Shown: piece after piece, positions 1 through 10,549 of the stretch
Layout: every line of letters starts with the position of its first letter
How positions within the stretch are numbered: position 1 is the stretch's first letter
Source: Erigeron canadensis
Lineage: Eukaryota; Streptophyta; Magnoliopsida; Asterales; Asteraceae
Length of the DNA stretch: 64,000 nucleotides
Direction: 5' to 3'
Assembly: GCF_010389155.1 (NCBI RefSeq)
Contig: NC_057763.1
Location: 34,888,645 to 34,952,644 of the forward strand
Position numbers and translations under genes: made by a program
The notes under the pieces: model-generated
Told to the model about the DNA's origin: nothing
The model's database searches: none
Seen by the model: only the letters and a program-made list of their open reading frames with translations

Positions 1-80
1 TGCATTTGTTTGTTGATTTTAACATTGTTAGGGGCTGAATTGATTACATTTAGTGTACCCTATTTATTAGTTTTTTCATA

Positions 81-210
81 GGTTCAAATGAGTTGGGAAA
101 GTACGGCCAAAAAAGAGGTTTTTTCGTCTTTGTGTTACTGTTGTGGTGCTTATTTTCTGTAACCAATCTAAATGATGATGTTTTGTTTTACTTACGTGAT
201 AAATACTCGT
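81..210 (+). other. Possible terminal exon of an off-window gene
   Basis: A pyrimidine-rich stretch ending in an AG at about 79-80 is followed by an open frame that runs to a TAG at about 208-210. The start of the frame is hydrophilic (SNELGKYGQKRG) and a hydrophobic stretch follows (FFVFVLLLWC). I do not recognise the protein. It may be a last exon or chance; with the 5' portion outside the window it cannot be judged. Confidence 0.15.
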
Positions 211-453
211 AGAACCGGCCGTTTAAATGAAAAAAAAAAAGTTACTTGAAAACCCTCCCACATTCAAGCAAAGCACTTTGGTAAAATGTAAACCGGTAAA
301 TGTAATGATCGTTGGGTTAAATGTAAATTGTATATGTAAAATGTAAATGTGAATGATCGTTGGGCTCAGTTTGTTCCATTGGGCTCAACCCAAGAGTCCA
401 CCCATTGACAATCTCACATACAAACCGTCAGATCAAACTTAAGTAGTAACAAA

Positions 454-463
454 CCAACGGTTA
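454..463 (+). promoter_or_regulatory. MSA-type (Myb3R) cell-cycle element
   Basis: The bases CCAACGGTTA match the AACGG core and flanks of the mitosis-specific activator element, which R1R2R3-Myb factors bind in plant G2/M genes. The box lies about 190 bp upstream of the kinesin-5 start codon. Kinesin-5 is a mitotic gene, so the position is consistent. One base at the 5' edge departs from the full consensus. Confidence 0.5.
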
Positions 464-645
464 GATCAAGACCAGAGAGCGCTCCTTAAAAAATTTCAAA
501 AACGCACAAAATCGTTTATCATCCCGCTGCTTTTTTCGCATCTCATTTTCATCCATCAAATCAAACTCTTTCAAAACACTCTCACAGATAGAAACAGACC
601 AAAAACATTCCGATCCAAAGAAATTCATTAAATTAAATTTAAAAT

Positions 646-3600
646 ATGTCGGGTCGGCATGATAAAGGTGTGAATGTTCAGGTGCTACTGCGATGCAGGT
701 ACTTTCCATTCCCCCCCCCCCCCCCCCCCCCTTCAATTTGTTTATTTTTATTTTTTAAAATTAGATCTGGGGTTTATATGATTTTTATAAAAAAAATTGA
801 AGTAATTAATTAAATAGTTAAAATTGTTTTGATTGGTAGGCCGTTTAGTAACGAAGAAGTTAAGAACAATGCACCACAAGTGGTGACGTGTAATGAGTTT
901 CAGAGGGAAGTTGCTGTTTCACAAGCTATTGCTGGCAAACAAATTGACCGGGTTTTCACTTTTGATAAGGTACCGGATTTAGGATTTCTTTGGTGTTTTC
1001 GTGTTTGCTAAAAAGGATGTATGCTTTAAAATATTTATAAGTTTTGTTTTGTGTGGAATAGGTTATTGTATGTATTTACTTTCAAGCTTATCTTAGCAGA
1101 CTAGTAGTAGAGATAAGCAATTAAGCAGCATTTCAGAAAACTGCTTATTTATTAATTCTTTTAAGCGGTTTCAAACAAGCTATTTAAGTTTTTCGTTTCA
1201 TCTAGTTTTAGCTTTTTGTCAAAACAATATTGAAAGTAGACGATAAATATCTATTAAAGGACTCGCTGTAGAATGTAGGCTAGTAATGTTATCAAGAAAG
1301 GGAATCAATGTGTTTGTTTTGGACACTGTTATCGGTTTATTGTTTTTATCTAGGTTTTGACAGTAGATGCATTGGATTTCTTAGAAAAACAAGGAACTTT
1401 ACTCGATGGTTTTTGGTTTATACTTTGTTACGCATGTTATGGTTATATAGGCAAGCAACCAATGATTATGATTGTGTGAATTTATGCAGGTTTTTGGCCC
1501 TACAGCTCAGCAAAAAGATTTATACGAGCAAGCTGTTATTCCGATCGTGAATGAAGTTTTAGAAGGATTTAATTGTACTATTTTTGCTTATGGGCAGACT
1601 GGAACTGGAAAAACTTATACCATGGAAGGAGAGTGTAAGAGGGCCAAGGTATTATATATAAAACTTTTGATACTGCTTATGTATGTAATAATCCTTTTGT
1701 TAATGCTGTAAACTTGTTGATATCTCAGAGTGGCCCAAATGGAGAGTTGCCATCAGAAGCAGGTGTTATACCTAGATCGGTGAAACAAATATTTGACACA
1801 TTGGAGGGTCAGAATGCCGAGTATAGTGTTAAAGTTACGTTTTTAGAGTTGTATAATGAAGAAATCACTGATTTACTTGCTCCTGAAGAAATATCAAAAA
1901 TTGGCATTGAGGATAAGCAGAAAAAAATCTTGCCTCTAATGGAAGATGGTAAAGGTGGAGTTCTTGTGAAAGGTTTAGAAGAGGAGATTGTAATGAATGC
2001 TAATGAAATATTCACGTTACTTGAAAGGGGTTCTGCCAAACGTCGTACTGCAGAGACTCTATTAAATAAACAATCAAGGTTATTTTTCTTCTCTAACCTA
2101 TGCGCATTTCTGATAAGTTGATAACTCATGATCCTTACTGGTACACTCTGTATATTATTGTGTTTTTGCTTTCAGTCGGTCACATTCCCTCTTTTCAATT
2201 ACAATACACATTAAAGAGTCGACCCCAGAGGGTGAAGAACTTATCAAATGTGGGAAGCTGAATCTGGTTGATTTAGCTGGGTCAGAAAATATTTCTCGTT
2301 CAGGTGCAAGGGAGGTAATTTTTAAAACTAAAATTTGTTTGCTATTATTTAACTTTCTATCTACAAGTAACTGAGAAGCGTAGTTTTTTGGTATCATTTG
2401 TGGTTTAGTTTGTAACATTATTAATTTTTAGGGCCGTGCAAGAGAAGCGGGTGAAATCAACAAAAGTTTACTTACTTTGGGACGAGTAATAAGTGCACTC
2501 GTGGAGCATCTGGGACATGTTCCTTACAGGTTATGATCAATCTTATCATGTTTTAACATTCTTTCTTTTTTGTCATTAGTGTTCTTCAACTTGCTAAAGT
2601 TTAATCTGATTTTTTTGAATTATTTATATTTGGTTACCTCCTCATGTCTGGCATTTTTTGAATGCCTAATTTCTCAACTTTGTTTAAAAATGTTCCAGGG
2701 ATAGTAAACTGACTCGTTTACTTCGTGACTCATTGGGTGGAAGGACTAAAACATGTATCATTGCCACAGTATCACCAGCTGTCCACTGTCTTGAAGAGAC
2801 CTTGAGCACATTAGATTATGCCCACAGGGCAAAGAATATAAAGAATAAGCCAGAGGTATAGCCACCGTCTTTACATTAATTGGGCAATTCTTCTCCTTGT
2901 TAATATCTGCTAAATCACTTCATTTATACTAATTTGTTTAAGTAATTGCTTTATGTTTCATAGATGTATAGTGAAATTTTATACATATTTTTCTTTGTCA
3001 CGTTTTTATTATTAAGTGGTGATCTAATTGGTCTTCATATATAACCAGGATAGATTTCACAGTTTTCTACTTTGCGATGATGTTGTCCTGTGTTGCTGGT
3101 TAAAATGTTCATGCAATCTGCTTAAGCTTCATAACTTACTTTCTTGCGTTTTGGTGGTTTTATTGGTCAATCATGCTCATTTGTTTTTAGATCGGATGAC
3201 TCTATTTTTCTTCTGTCTATAGGTAAATCAAAAGATGATGAAAACAACTCTAATCAAGGATCTGTATTCTGAAATTGATAGACTCAAAGCTGGTAAATAG
3301 TAGCTTTGTTTGATTATGCCTTCTAATTTCAATTCAAGAGTTAGATTAAAACAATTCCCCTCTAAGTCTCAAATGATAACTCTTTTTTCTTTTTCTTCCA
3401 GAGATAAATGCCTCCCGTGAGAAAAGTGGTGTATATCTGCCAAAAGAGCGATATTACCAAGAGGAAATGGAAAGGAAGGTACTTGTACTTTTTGCTTTTA
3501 CGTTATCATTTGGTCACATAATGTTTTTATCATCACATATTGCCTTGTAACAATTTTATATCATTGAACTGTTATCAGTTTGTGTTCTAATAATTATACG

Positions 3601-6600
3601 AGCACTTTTTTGGGGTTCCCATCTCATGCGCTGATCCTAATGATGCTGTTTTTTGTGAAGTCAATGGCAGAAGAAATTATACGAATGGAACATCAGATTG
3701 AAAATCAGCAAAAGGTATAACGTTCCTCTGTTTCTAAGTTGATGTTGCAAACTTTTTCTCACTTACCCACTTATCCACAGAAATTTGAGGAATTGCAAAC
3801 TCAATTTAATGCCCGTGTAGAAGAGTGTTCTGATTTAAGCAACAAACTTGGAATGACACAGGTATATCAAAACCTGTGATTTACTGCATGTTGTGTTATT
3901 TTTTAATAATAATATTTTTATTAAATAACATTTTATTTCTCTCTGTTTTCTGCTATATCTTTTTCCTAAACACAGAACAATCTGAACCAAACCACTAAGA
4001 TGTTGGTTGATACTGAGGAAACACTGAAAAAGTGTCAATATGCTCTCAAGGAGCGGGAGTTTGTCATATTAGAGCAAAAAAAAGCGGGTTCGTATTTCTT
4101 AACTTTTTTTTTTATTTGTCATATTGTTGTTACTTCACACATTAACAGATAATTGTTACAGAAAATGCATTGGCTCATCAAGCATGTGTTCTCCGATCCG
4201 ACTTAGAGAAATCTCTTCAGGACAATGCATCTTTGTTTATGAAGATTGGTATTTATTCTTTCTTATAATCTTATCTAGACGCATAAATGCTTATATATGT
4301 ACAAATTGCATAGACACATATTTCATTTATAGGCTCATGTGAACTACCATCTTCTCATTTTTATGCAGCAAGAGAGGATAAACTGAATGCTGGTAATAGG
4401 TCAGTTGTAAATAAGTTTGAATCTGAGCTGGCACAAGATGTTGGTTCTCTTTGCAACATGGTGGCTGCTTCTGTGTCTGAGCAAAATGAACAACTTCAGT
4501 GCATTGAAAAGTTTTGTGACTCATTCATTATCATTAATGACAAGGTACTGCTTGCTTTTTGCCACTGGATGTATAAAATGCTTTACGCACTAGTTATTTA
4601 TATGATTTTATGTTACAGGCCATCACTGACTTGAAGAAAAAAGTATCCGCATCAAGAAACTTGTATGTTTCTCACATTGAGGACATGGAAAATGTTGTAC
4701 GTTTGCACAAGGCAAGTGCTAATGGAAGTCTAGAAGAAATATTTGTCAAAGCTTCTTCCAATGCTCATTGCGTTGAAACAGTAAGATTAAATACTTATGT
4801 GGCCGAAGAAATATTTGTCAAAGCTTCTGCATTTCTTTTTTATACTTCTAGTTAGTACATAACTTGATTGTAACTTTATTATAGCTATTGGCCGAAGAAG
4901 CTGCAAAAGGACAATCTATATTCGATGAGCTCCAGGGCACTTTATCAAAACAGCAAGGAGAGATTGCTGTTTTTGCTAGAGACCTTCGAAAGGTTACCAT
5001 TTATCTATTCACACGAAAAGTTTAAATGTTGGTAGGGTCTATTTCTGTTTTTGTGTTGTTTAATGGTATATGACGTTTAATTTTTCAGAGATTCGATGCC
5101 AGCATACATCATACGACAAATATATCAGAGTTCATTAATGGTATATTTGATAAGCTGATGGAAGTATCTAAAGAGTTAGGAAGTCATACAAATCAAGTTG
5201 ACGAGACACAAACGAAAAATATTGATGAATTTCAGAAGGCATATGAGGTACATTTAAAAATACATTATATACCCTCCATTTACCCTTTTTAATTAGTATG
5301 AAATAACAACTGATGAATAACCTTTCAAAAAATCTGCTTACTTTCAGGAACAATCAAGATCTGATGCACAGAAGCTTATTGCTGATGTCACGAGTTTAGT
5401 CTCAAGTCATATTAGCCGACAAAAAGAGATGGTGGATGCACGTTTAGCTGGTATAAGGGAAACTGCAGCTGGAAACAAGACAAAGTTGGATGGGCATGTT
5501 TCTTCAATTGTGGGAATCACATCAGATGCAAAAAGAAAATGGCAGGAGTTTTCTTTACAAGCAGAAGATGATGCAAAAGACAATTCTGACTTTTCTGCTG
5601 CTAAACACTGCCGAGTTGAGTTATTGCTACAAAAATGGTAAGCGGGAAATCTCTTGCACTTTTCTCATCTTTGATGTTAACTAGAAGAGCTTTATTTATT
5701 GATGGTTCTTTTTTGCAATTTTTTTTATCTTCAGTGTTGATACTACTGAAATAGCAAAAACTCATTCCAGAAAGACACATGAGTTCGTGAATGACATGGG
5801 TAAAACTCATGTCTCAGAAATGGAGAAGCTTGTCAGGCGAGTTATTTGCAATTCTCTAATCCCTCTCATTATGAATTTTGCAACTGATAGTTAATTAATC
5901 TTTTTTTTTTTTTACTTTTTAACAAAGGTATATTTTAAATGCATTCCCAAGTTTAAATGTTTATTACTGTTCAAACTCTGCAGAGGTGCTTCTGAGAGCA
6001 ATGAGCTTCATGATGCCGAGGTCCGTTTTGCTAGGGAAACTGCTGAAGTGGACATGTTAAAGAATTGTGAGGACATCATTAAGCATATGGAAGGTAAGTC
6101 TCCAGTTGTAATATGCTTTCTTTTGCAGGAGATAATAAATACTGCAGTTTTGTCAAAACTTCCAAAAATGTCTATCAACAATACAGTTTTATGCATGATC
6201 GTAGGTACATCAGAAGAAGAGCGAGAGGCTATCAATGGAATTTTAGAATTCACAAAAGCACAATCATTGATTATTGAGAACTTACGAGATGATCACACTA
6301 CCAAATCTGGTGCAATAGAGCAGAAGACTCGTGATACATTCCAGCAGAAATATATGGTAGGCTGATAATCTATGAATCTTTAGGGGTCATATTCACTAAA
6401 TGATACCTTGTGATACTGAGATGTTATTTTGTATGCGCAGGATTACAAACCGTCCGGAACAACTCCTGTAAGATGTGACACAGATGTTCCAACTAAGATA
6501 ACTATTGAGTCGCTTCGTGCGATGCCAATGGAAACCCTGATGGAAGAATTCAGAGAAAATCATCCATTGGAATCTTCGGAAGTAAAGGATGCCAAGATTT

Positions 6601-6638
6601 CACCTTCTCAACGCTCCCCTCTTACCGAAATCAACTAA
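646..6638 (+). CDS. KIN5: Kinesin-5 (BimC/KRP125-type) mitotic motor
   Basis: Plus-end-directed tetrameric motor that cross-links and slides antiparallel microtubules in the spindle and phragmoplast. I read 22 exons: 646-698, 840-969, 1490-1648, 1729-2078, 2176-2314, 2432-2529, 2699-2855, 3223-3292, 3402-3478, 3661-3714, 3781-3861, 3976-4087, 4162-4248, 4369-4544, 4619-4780, 4885-4992, 5089-5247, 5348-5637, 5735-5836, 5984-6093, 6205-6356, 6441-6638. They sum to 3,024 nt, or 1,007 aa, the usual plant kinesin-5 length. The motor domain holds the P-loop GQTGTGKT (96-103), switch I NKQSSRSH (227-234) and switch II DLAGSE (263-268). A long coiled-coil stalk follows. The tail has a BimC box in which Thr950 (TTP) is the expected CDK site. 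The start MSGRHDKG resembles plant kinesin-5 N termini. Intron 19 uses a GC donor. Family assignment is firm; which Arabidopsis paralogue it matches is not decided. Confidence 0.95.
711..731 (+). repeat. Poly-C run in kinesin intron 1
   Basis: Twenty-one consecutive C residues begin 13 bp after the first donor site of the kinesin gene. It is a simple homopolymer; its length may be unreliable in the assembly. Confidence 0.9.
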
Positions 6639-6898
6639 ACTACATGATGAGTTGATTAATATTTGCGACCCATTTGTACTGTTACTTTGTATATTTTTAA
6701 ACACGAGGAGATAGGTGATAGATGGATCAATTCACATAATCCCTTCTTGGGATTTGATGTTTTTCTGTTGACCAATGCCGTAGAGATGGTTTCTTTGTGT
6801 AATTTGTTTGCTCTGTTTCCTGTTAAGATTCCTATATATTCTGGTGTTCTATTCTATCAATCATCTTTGTTTTGAGCATTTTCTGTCCTCTACTATAA

Positions 6899-7816
6899 GA
6901 CCATTTGTAACTATTCACCCTTTCACCTACTTTCTTTTTTACACTTTTTTTGTCACTTCAACATCCCCTTCTCATTTACTTTTCCCTTAACAATTAACCT
7001 GTCATTTAGTTTACACTTTTATTTAATTAAAAACAATATACCTAAACAAAATAGAACAAAATAACACAAATAATATAAATAAATTAAAATGGACCCACGT
7101 CTCATCTTTTACTTAGACCATCTTTAACCTACCACGCTAAAGTTCAGTTTATTGGTACCACGTCAGCAACACACTGAGTCACCACATTGAATTACTTTCA
7201 CCATTAACCCCCACACTGAAATATCAGTTTATTAGTACCGTATCATTATTTATTTAATAATAAATCATATGATATTAAAATCAAATATATTAATAAAATG
7301 AATTACTTAAAGAAACTAAAACATTAGATTAACATTATTTTCAAAAAGCTGATTTTAAACTCAGAACTACGAGTAAATTAAGAAAACTTTAAACTTCAAG
7401 AAAATAATTGAAATTAATAATAAAATAATATTATCCCAACCCCCCACTCCTCCATAAAATCATTTACTCTGTATTATATATTTTTTTGTCTTCGTCTTCT
7501 TCACAGACAGTTGCATATACACACGATCACAAACTCATAATACACATACATAAATCAATGAATATCAGCGCGGCGGCCACCAATTCGGGATAATACGCCG
7601 ATGAAAACGCCGGAGGCATTAACGGGCCGCGCCGGAAAACTCAGCGTGTTCGACTGAAAACGTTAGGAATAAGTGTTGCGTTAAAGATGGTCTTAGGCTA
7701 AACTAAACATTCACCTATTTCCTATTCACCTTCTCCAATCACCTATAGAGCTGAACAATTTACCTATCCATTATATCTTTTCACCTATAGTATTCACCTT
7801 CCCTTTAAGAATGGTC
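6899..7816. mobile_element. Outer PIF/Harbinger-like MITE (interrupted)
   Basis: The left end GACCATTTGTAA and the right end TTAAGAATGGTC are inverted. The element is flanked by the direct repeat TAA (6896-6898 and 7817-7819), the 3-bp target duplication typical of Harbinger/Tourist elements. CACCT-rich sequence such as TATTCACC recurs inside both ends. A second MITE, 7116-7692, sits inside it, so the original element was about 340 bp. No coding capacity is seen. Confidence 0.6.
7116..7692. mobile_element. Inner Tourist-like MITE with TTA duplication
   Basis: The ends GACCATCTTTAAC and GTTAAAGATGGTC are perfect 13-bp inverted repeats. TTA flanks both sides (7113-7115 and 7693-7695). The element is 577 bp, non-coding and GC-richer near its right end. 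It is nested in the 6899-7816 element and therefore younger. Confidence 0.75.
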
Positions 7817-7819
7817 TAA

Positions 7820-10141
7820 GTTCTCATTGACCACGTTCCATTGAGCGTTTAGGTCAATGAAAGTTCATAGTCTAACTAACCAAGTTGTTAACCTGATCAT
7901 AATCTTTTTAGACTAATGAAAAAAGTTATTTTGTAAATTATTTAATCTTAACATTTAAATTATATATATAACAATCCGAATTCTAACTACTACAGTGTCG
8001 GCTCGGTTGGCTTAGTTAGATTGCCTTTGGCTTAGTCGGAGTTAGATTGCCTTTGGCTTAGTCGGCTAAAGTGGTTCTTTTATCCAATGAAATTTCGCCA
8101 CCTTCAATCTTTTATTATGAGATGTCCTGACCTTTTTCACTCTTTTTATTTTCATAGTTTCTTGTGCGTCCTGCCAATAACTCTTTTGGGAATTAATTTC
8201 ATATTCCTTTGTGTTATAATATAAGTGAAGAAAATGGAAGTAACAATTTTTTTCTCCTTGTTGCTCCTGCTTCAGCAAACCACACATACATATGAACACA
8301 AATATAGATACATAACAAACTGACAATGGATTAATACATATTCTAGAATGGAAATCGGTGCCACTCACATATGTTAGTGTAGTAACTCGAACCGGTACAG
8401 TAGCAACTCAGTATTAACATCAAATCTATGTCTATACAAATCCATCAAAAAAGCATATATCAAATTTGAAAACGAATCACCGAGATGAATCATCGCCGGG
8501 AACAGCTCCCGCCATTAACCAACACCGGCTTCTGTTTATCTTTTCGTGTATCGCACAGACAACTCTGTTATCAATGTGAACCACCATATTTGCACCCCAA
8601 AAATGAAAAAAAGAAAAAAAATTAAATCCATACAGGAATCAATGATCTACATGTGAAACTTACAATGACATTAGATGAAGCTGAATATCCCATTTCTGGA
8701 AACCAACGGATTACCCCGGTTGAAATAGTCGTCGTCGGTGGAAGTTGTAGCAATTACATCTGATAGTTGTGATGGTGATTTCAAGATTCTATGAGTAGGT
8801 AAAGTAAGAGAAGTTAGAAAGTAAATATCTCTACTTGCTTCTTCTAAGATTTCGAAGGATAGATTTGAAAGGAAAAATGTTTTGTAATTTAAGAGTAAAT
8901 ATTGGATACTTACATGAGAAATGAAAGGGATTTTGAAGATAAAATAAGTTAGACCCACCGTTTTAAATGGAATACGTGGTGTACTGGTGTCATAGCATTA
9001 GGTTGGAAGAAAAATGCTTTTTTTATTTAAATTAAATTATACGGAGCAACAACTTTTTCGTTTACATTTGTTTACCCAAAAAAACTTTTAAAAATAAGAT
9101 TTAACACACACAAACATATATATATGTATATAAATATATACACACACAAGCATGGCACCCGCGCAATGCGACGGCGAGTCGGTGATGACGGTGGTGGCGA
9201 CATATATTGGTGTATGTAAAAGTATTTGATTTAAATAGGTTAATAGAGATATTTTATAATATAATGGACTAATTGTGTAATTTAATATTAAGAGTTAATG
9301 GTGATTTAATTCATTAAAGGTATTTTGGTCAATTCGCATGTCTCATTTATGTAAATTTTCAACATAGGGGTTATAATTTTTATATAGTAGTATATATATA
9401 TATATATGATGGACAATATGCATGATTTAACCCTATACGAATATTCATTCGACGCGGCTTTATCGGAGATAGTCGCGACAGGTGATGGTGCTGGCGATAG
9501 GTGGTAGCAAAGCAGATGGTTGTGGGATGACGATTGTGGTGGGGACATGGTGTGATTATTATTTTAAAAACATCTGATATAAAAGGGCTAATATAAACGA
9601 TATGTAATGAAGATAAAATGTTTAGAAATATATTGGTCTTATAAAGGCTAAATGTTTTTACAAAATAACATACTTTATTAATTAAGGAGTTAAAACTAAT
9701 GTTTATTTATTATTCATTGAATAGCTTTAACTCATTTTAAAACGTTAGTATTAACCCTAACACAAAGTGTGAGTAGATTAACAAAGGCTACGATTATATA
9801 AGTTCTATCGAATATTAATTCTAATTGCATGAAATTTCGTTTTTATTAAGGGAAGTGTATTCGAATCAGATAGAATTATTAATCTACCATAATTGTGCAT
9901 TAGGTACTTGTACAGTGTGTTATAAGATGTGTACAATATGGTAAACTAATCAATTAATGTGGTACGAATATCATTTCCCTTTTATTAACATGTCCAAACC
10001 CGCAACGAAAAGGCATAAAAAGCTAGTCCTTGGCTATAACAAATTAACATTTTTACCACTTCGCTTTTACATTTTTTATTTCCTAACTTAATAATCCTTA
10101 TTGTTAGACTTGATAACCTCAATATATTAGTACTCTATAAT
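7820..10141. other. Intergenic, no recognised gene
   Basis: No gene that I can support. It holds a two-copy tandem repeat of 26 bp (8015-8040 and 8041-8065), an AT-rich stretch, and a Helitron-like piece at 9146-9409 listed separately. A minus-strand open frame at about 8671-8958 matches no family I know and lacks gene context. Confidence 0.5.
9146..9409 (-). mobile_element. Short non-autonomous Helitron-like element
   Basis: On the minus strand it starts A|TCATATATAT at 9409 and ends near a GC-rich hairpin (CCGCGCAATGCG region, 9156-9175) preceded on the + strand by AGCATGG. Its interior aligns closely by eye with the element at 30023-30457, including a shared TTAATATTAAG stretch. The terminal CTAG is decayed here but present in the other copy. 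Confidence 0.5.
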
Positions 10142-10500
10142 TAGGGGTGTTGATAGGTCGGGTTAATTGAGTTTCGGGTTATTTGGTTCGGGTTATTCGG
10201 GTTTCAAAGAATTATAAGTTAACCCGTAACCCAAACCAAATAATATTTGGATTATTTGGGTTTGGGTTGTTTGGGTTCGGGTTTTTTTGATTGGGTTTTG
10301 GTTAACCCAAATAATATGTCATGGGTTATTTGGGTTGACCCCAACTATAACATTTTCACACACAACCCAAACTGATTAAGCTTTGGGTTATTTGGGTTAA
10401 CCCAAATGACGACCCACAAACCAAATAACCCAACCCGTATCACCCAAACCATTCGAGTTGGGTCGGGTTATTTGGGTTTGGTTATTTTCAATCATCCCTA
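10142..10500. mobile_element. hAT-like MITE rich in GGGTTATTTGGGTT
   Basis: The ends TAGGGGTG and CATCCCTA form a hAT-style inverted repeat. The flanks CTCTATAA and CTCTATAT agree at 7 of 8 positions, as expected of an 8-bp target duplication. The interior is built of repeated GGGTTATTTGGG and its complement, giving strong self-complementarity. It ends only 50 bp before the PPR start codon. Confidence 0.6.
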
Positions 10501-10549
10501 CTCTATATAATTAACTCCATTCCACACAATTAGGGGCAGCAACTCTTCA

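Larger units (their letters stand above)
1..645. other. Upstream region of the kinesin-5 gene
   Basis: No complete gene is visible here. The right part, from about 400 to 645, is the likely promoter and 5' leader of the kinesin gene and carries one MSA-type box, described separately. The left part has an open stretch that could be the last exon of a gene lying off the window, also listed separately. Confidence 0.5.

Noticed and set aside
5600..5810. Minus-strand open frame across kinesin exons 18-19
   Set aside because: Shadow of the kinesin coding sequence and intron; no domain.
8671..8958. 95-codon open frame on the minus strand as a gene
   Set aside because: No recognisable family, no splice context or promoter, and located among repeats.
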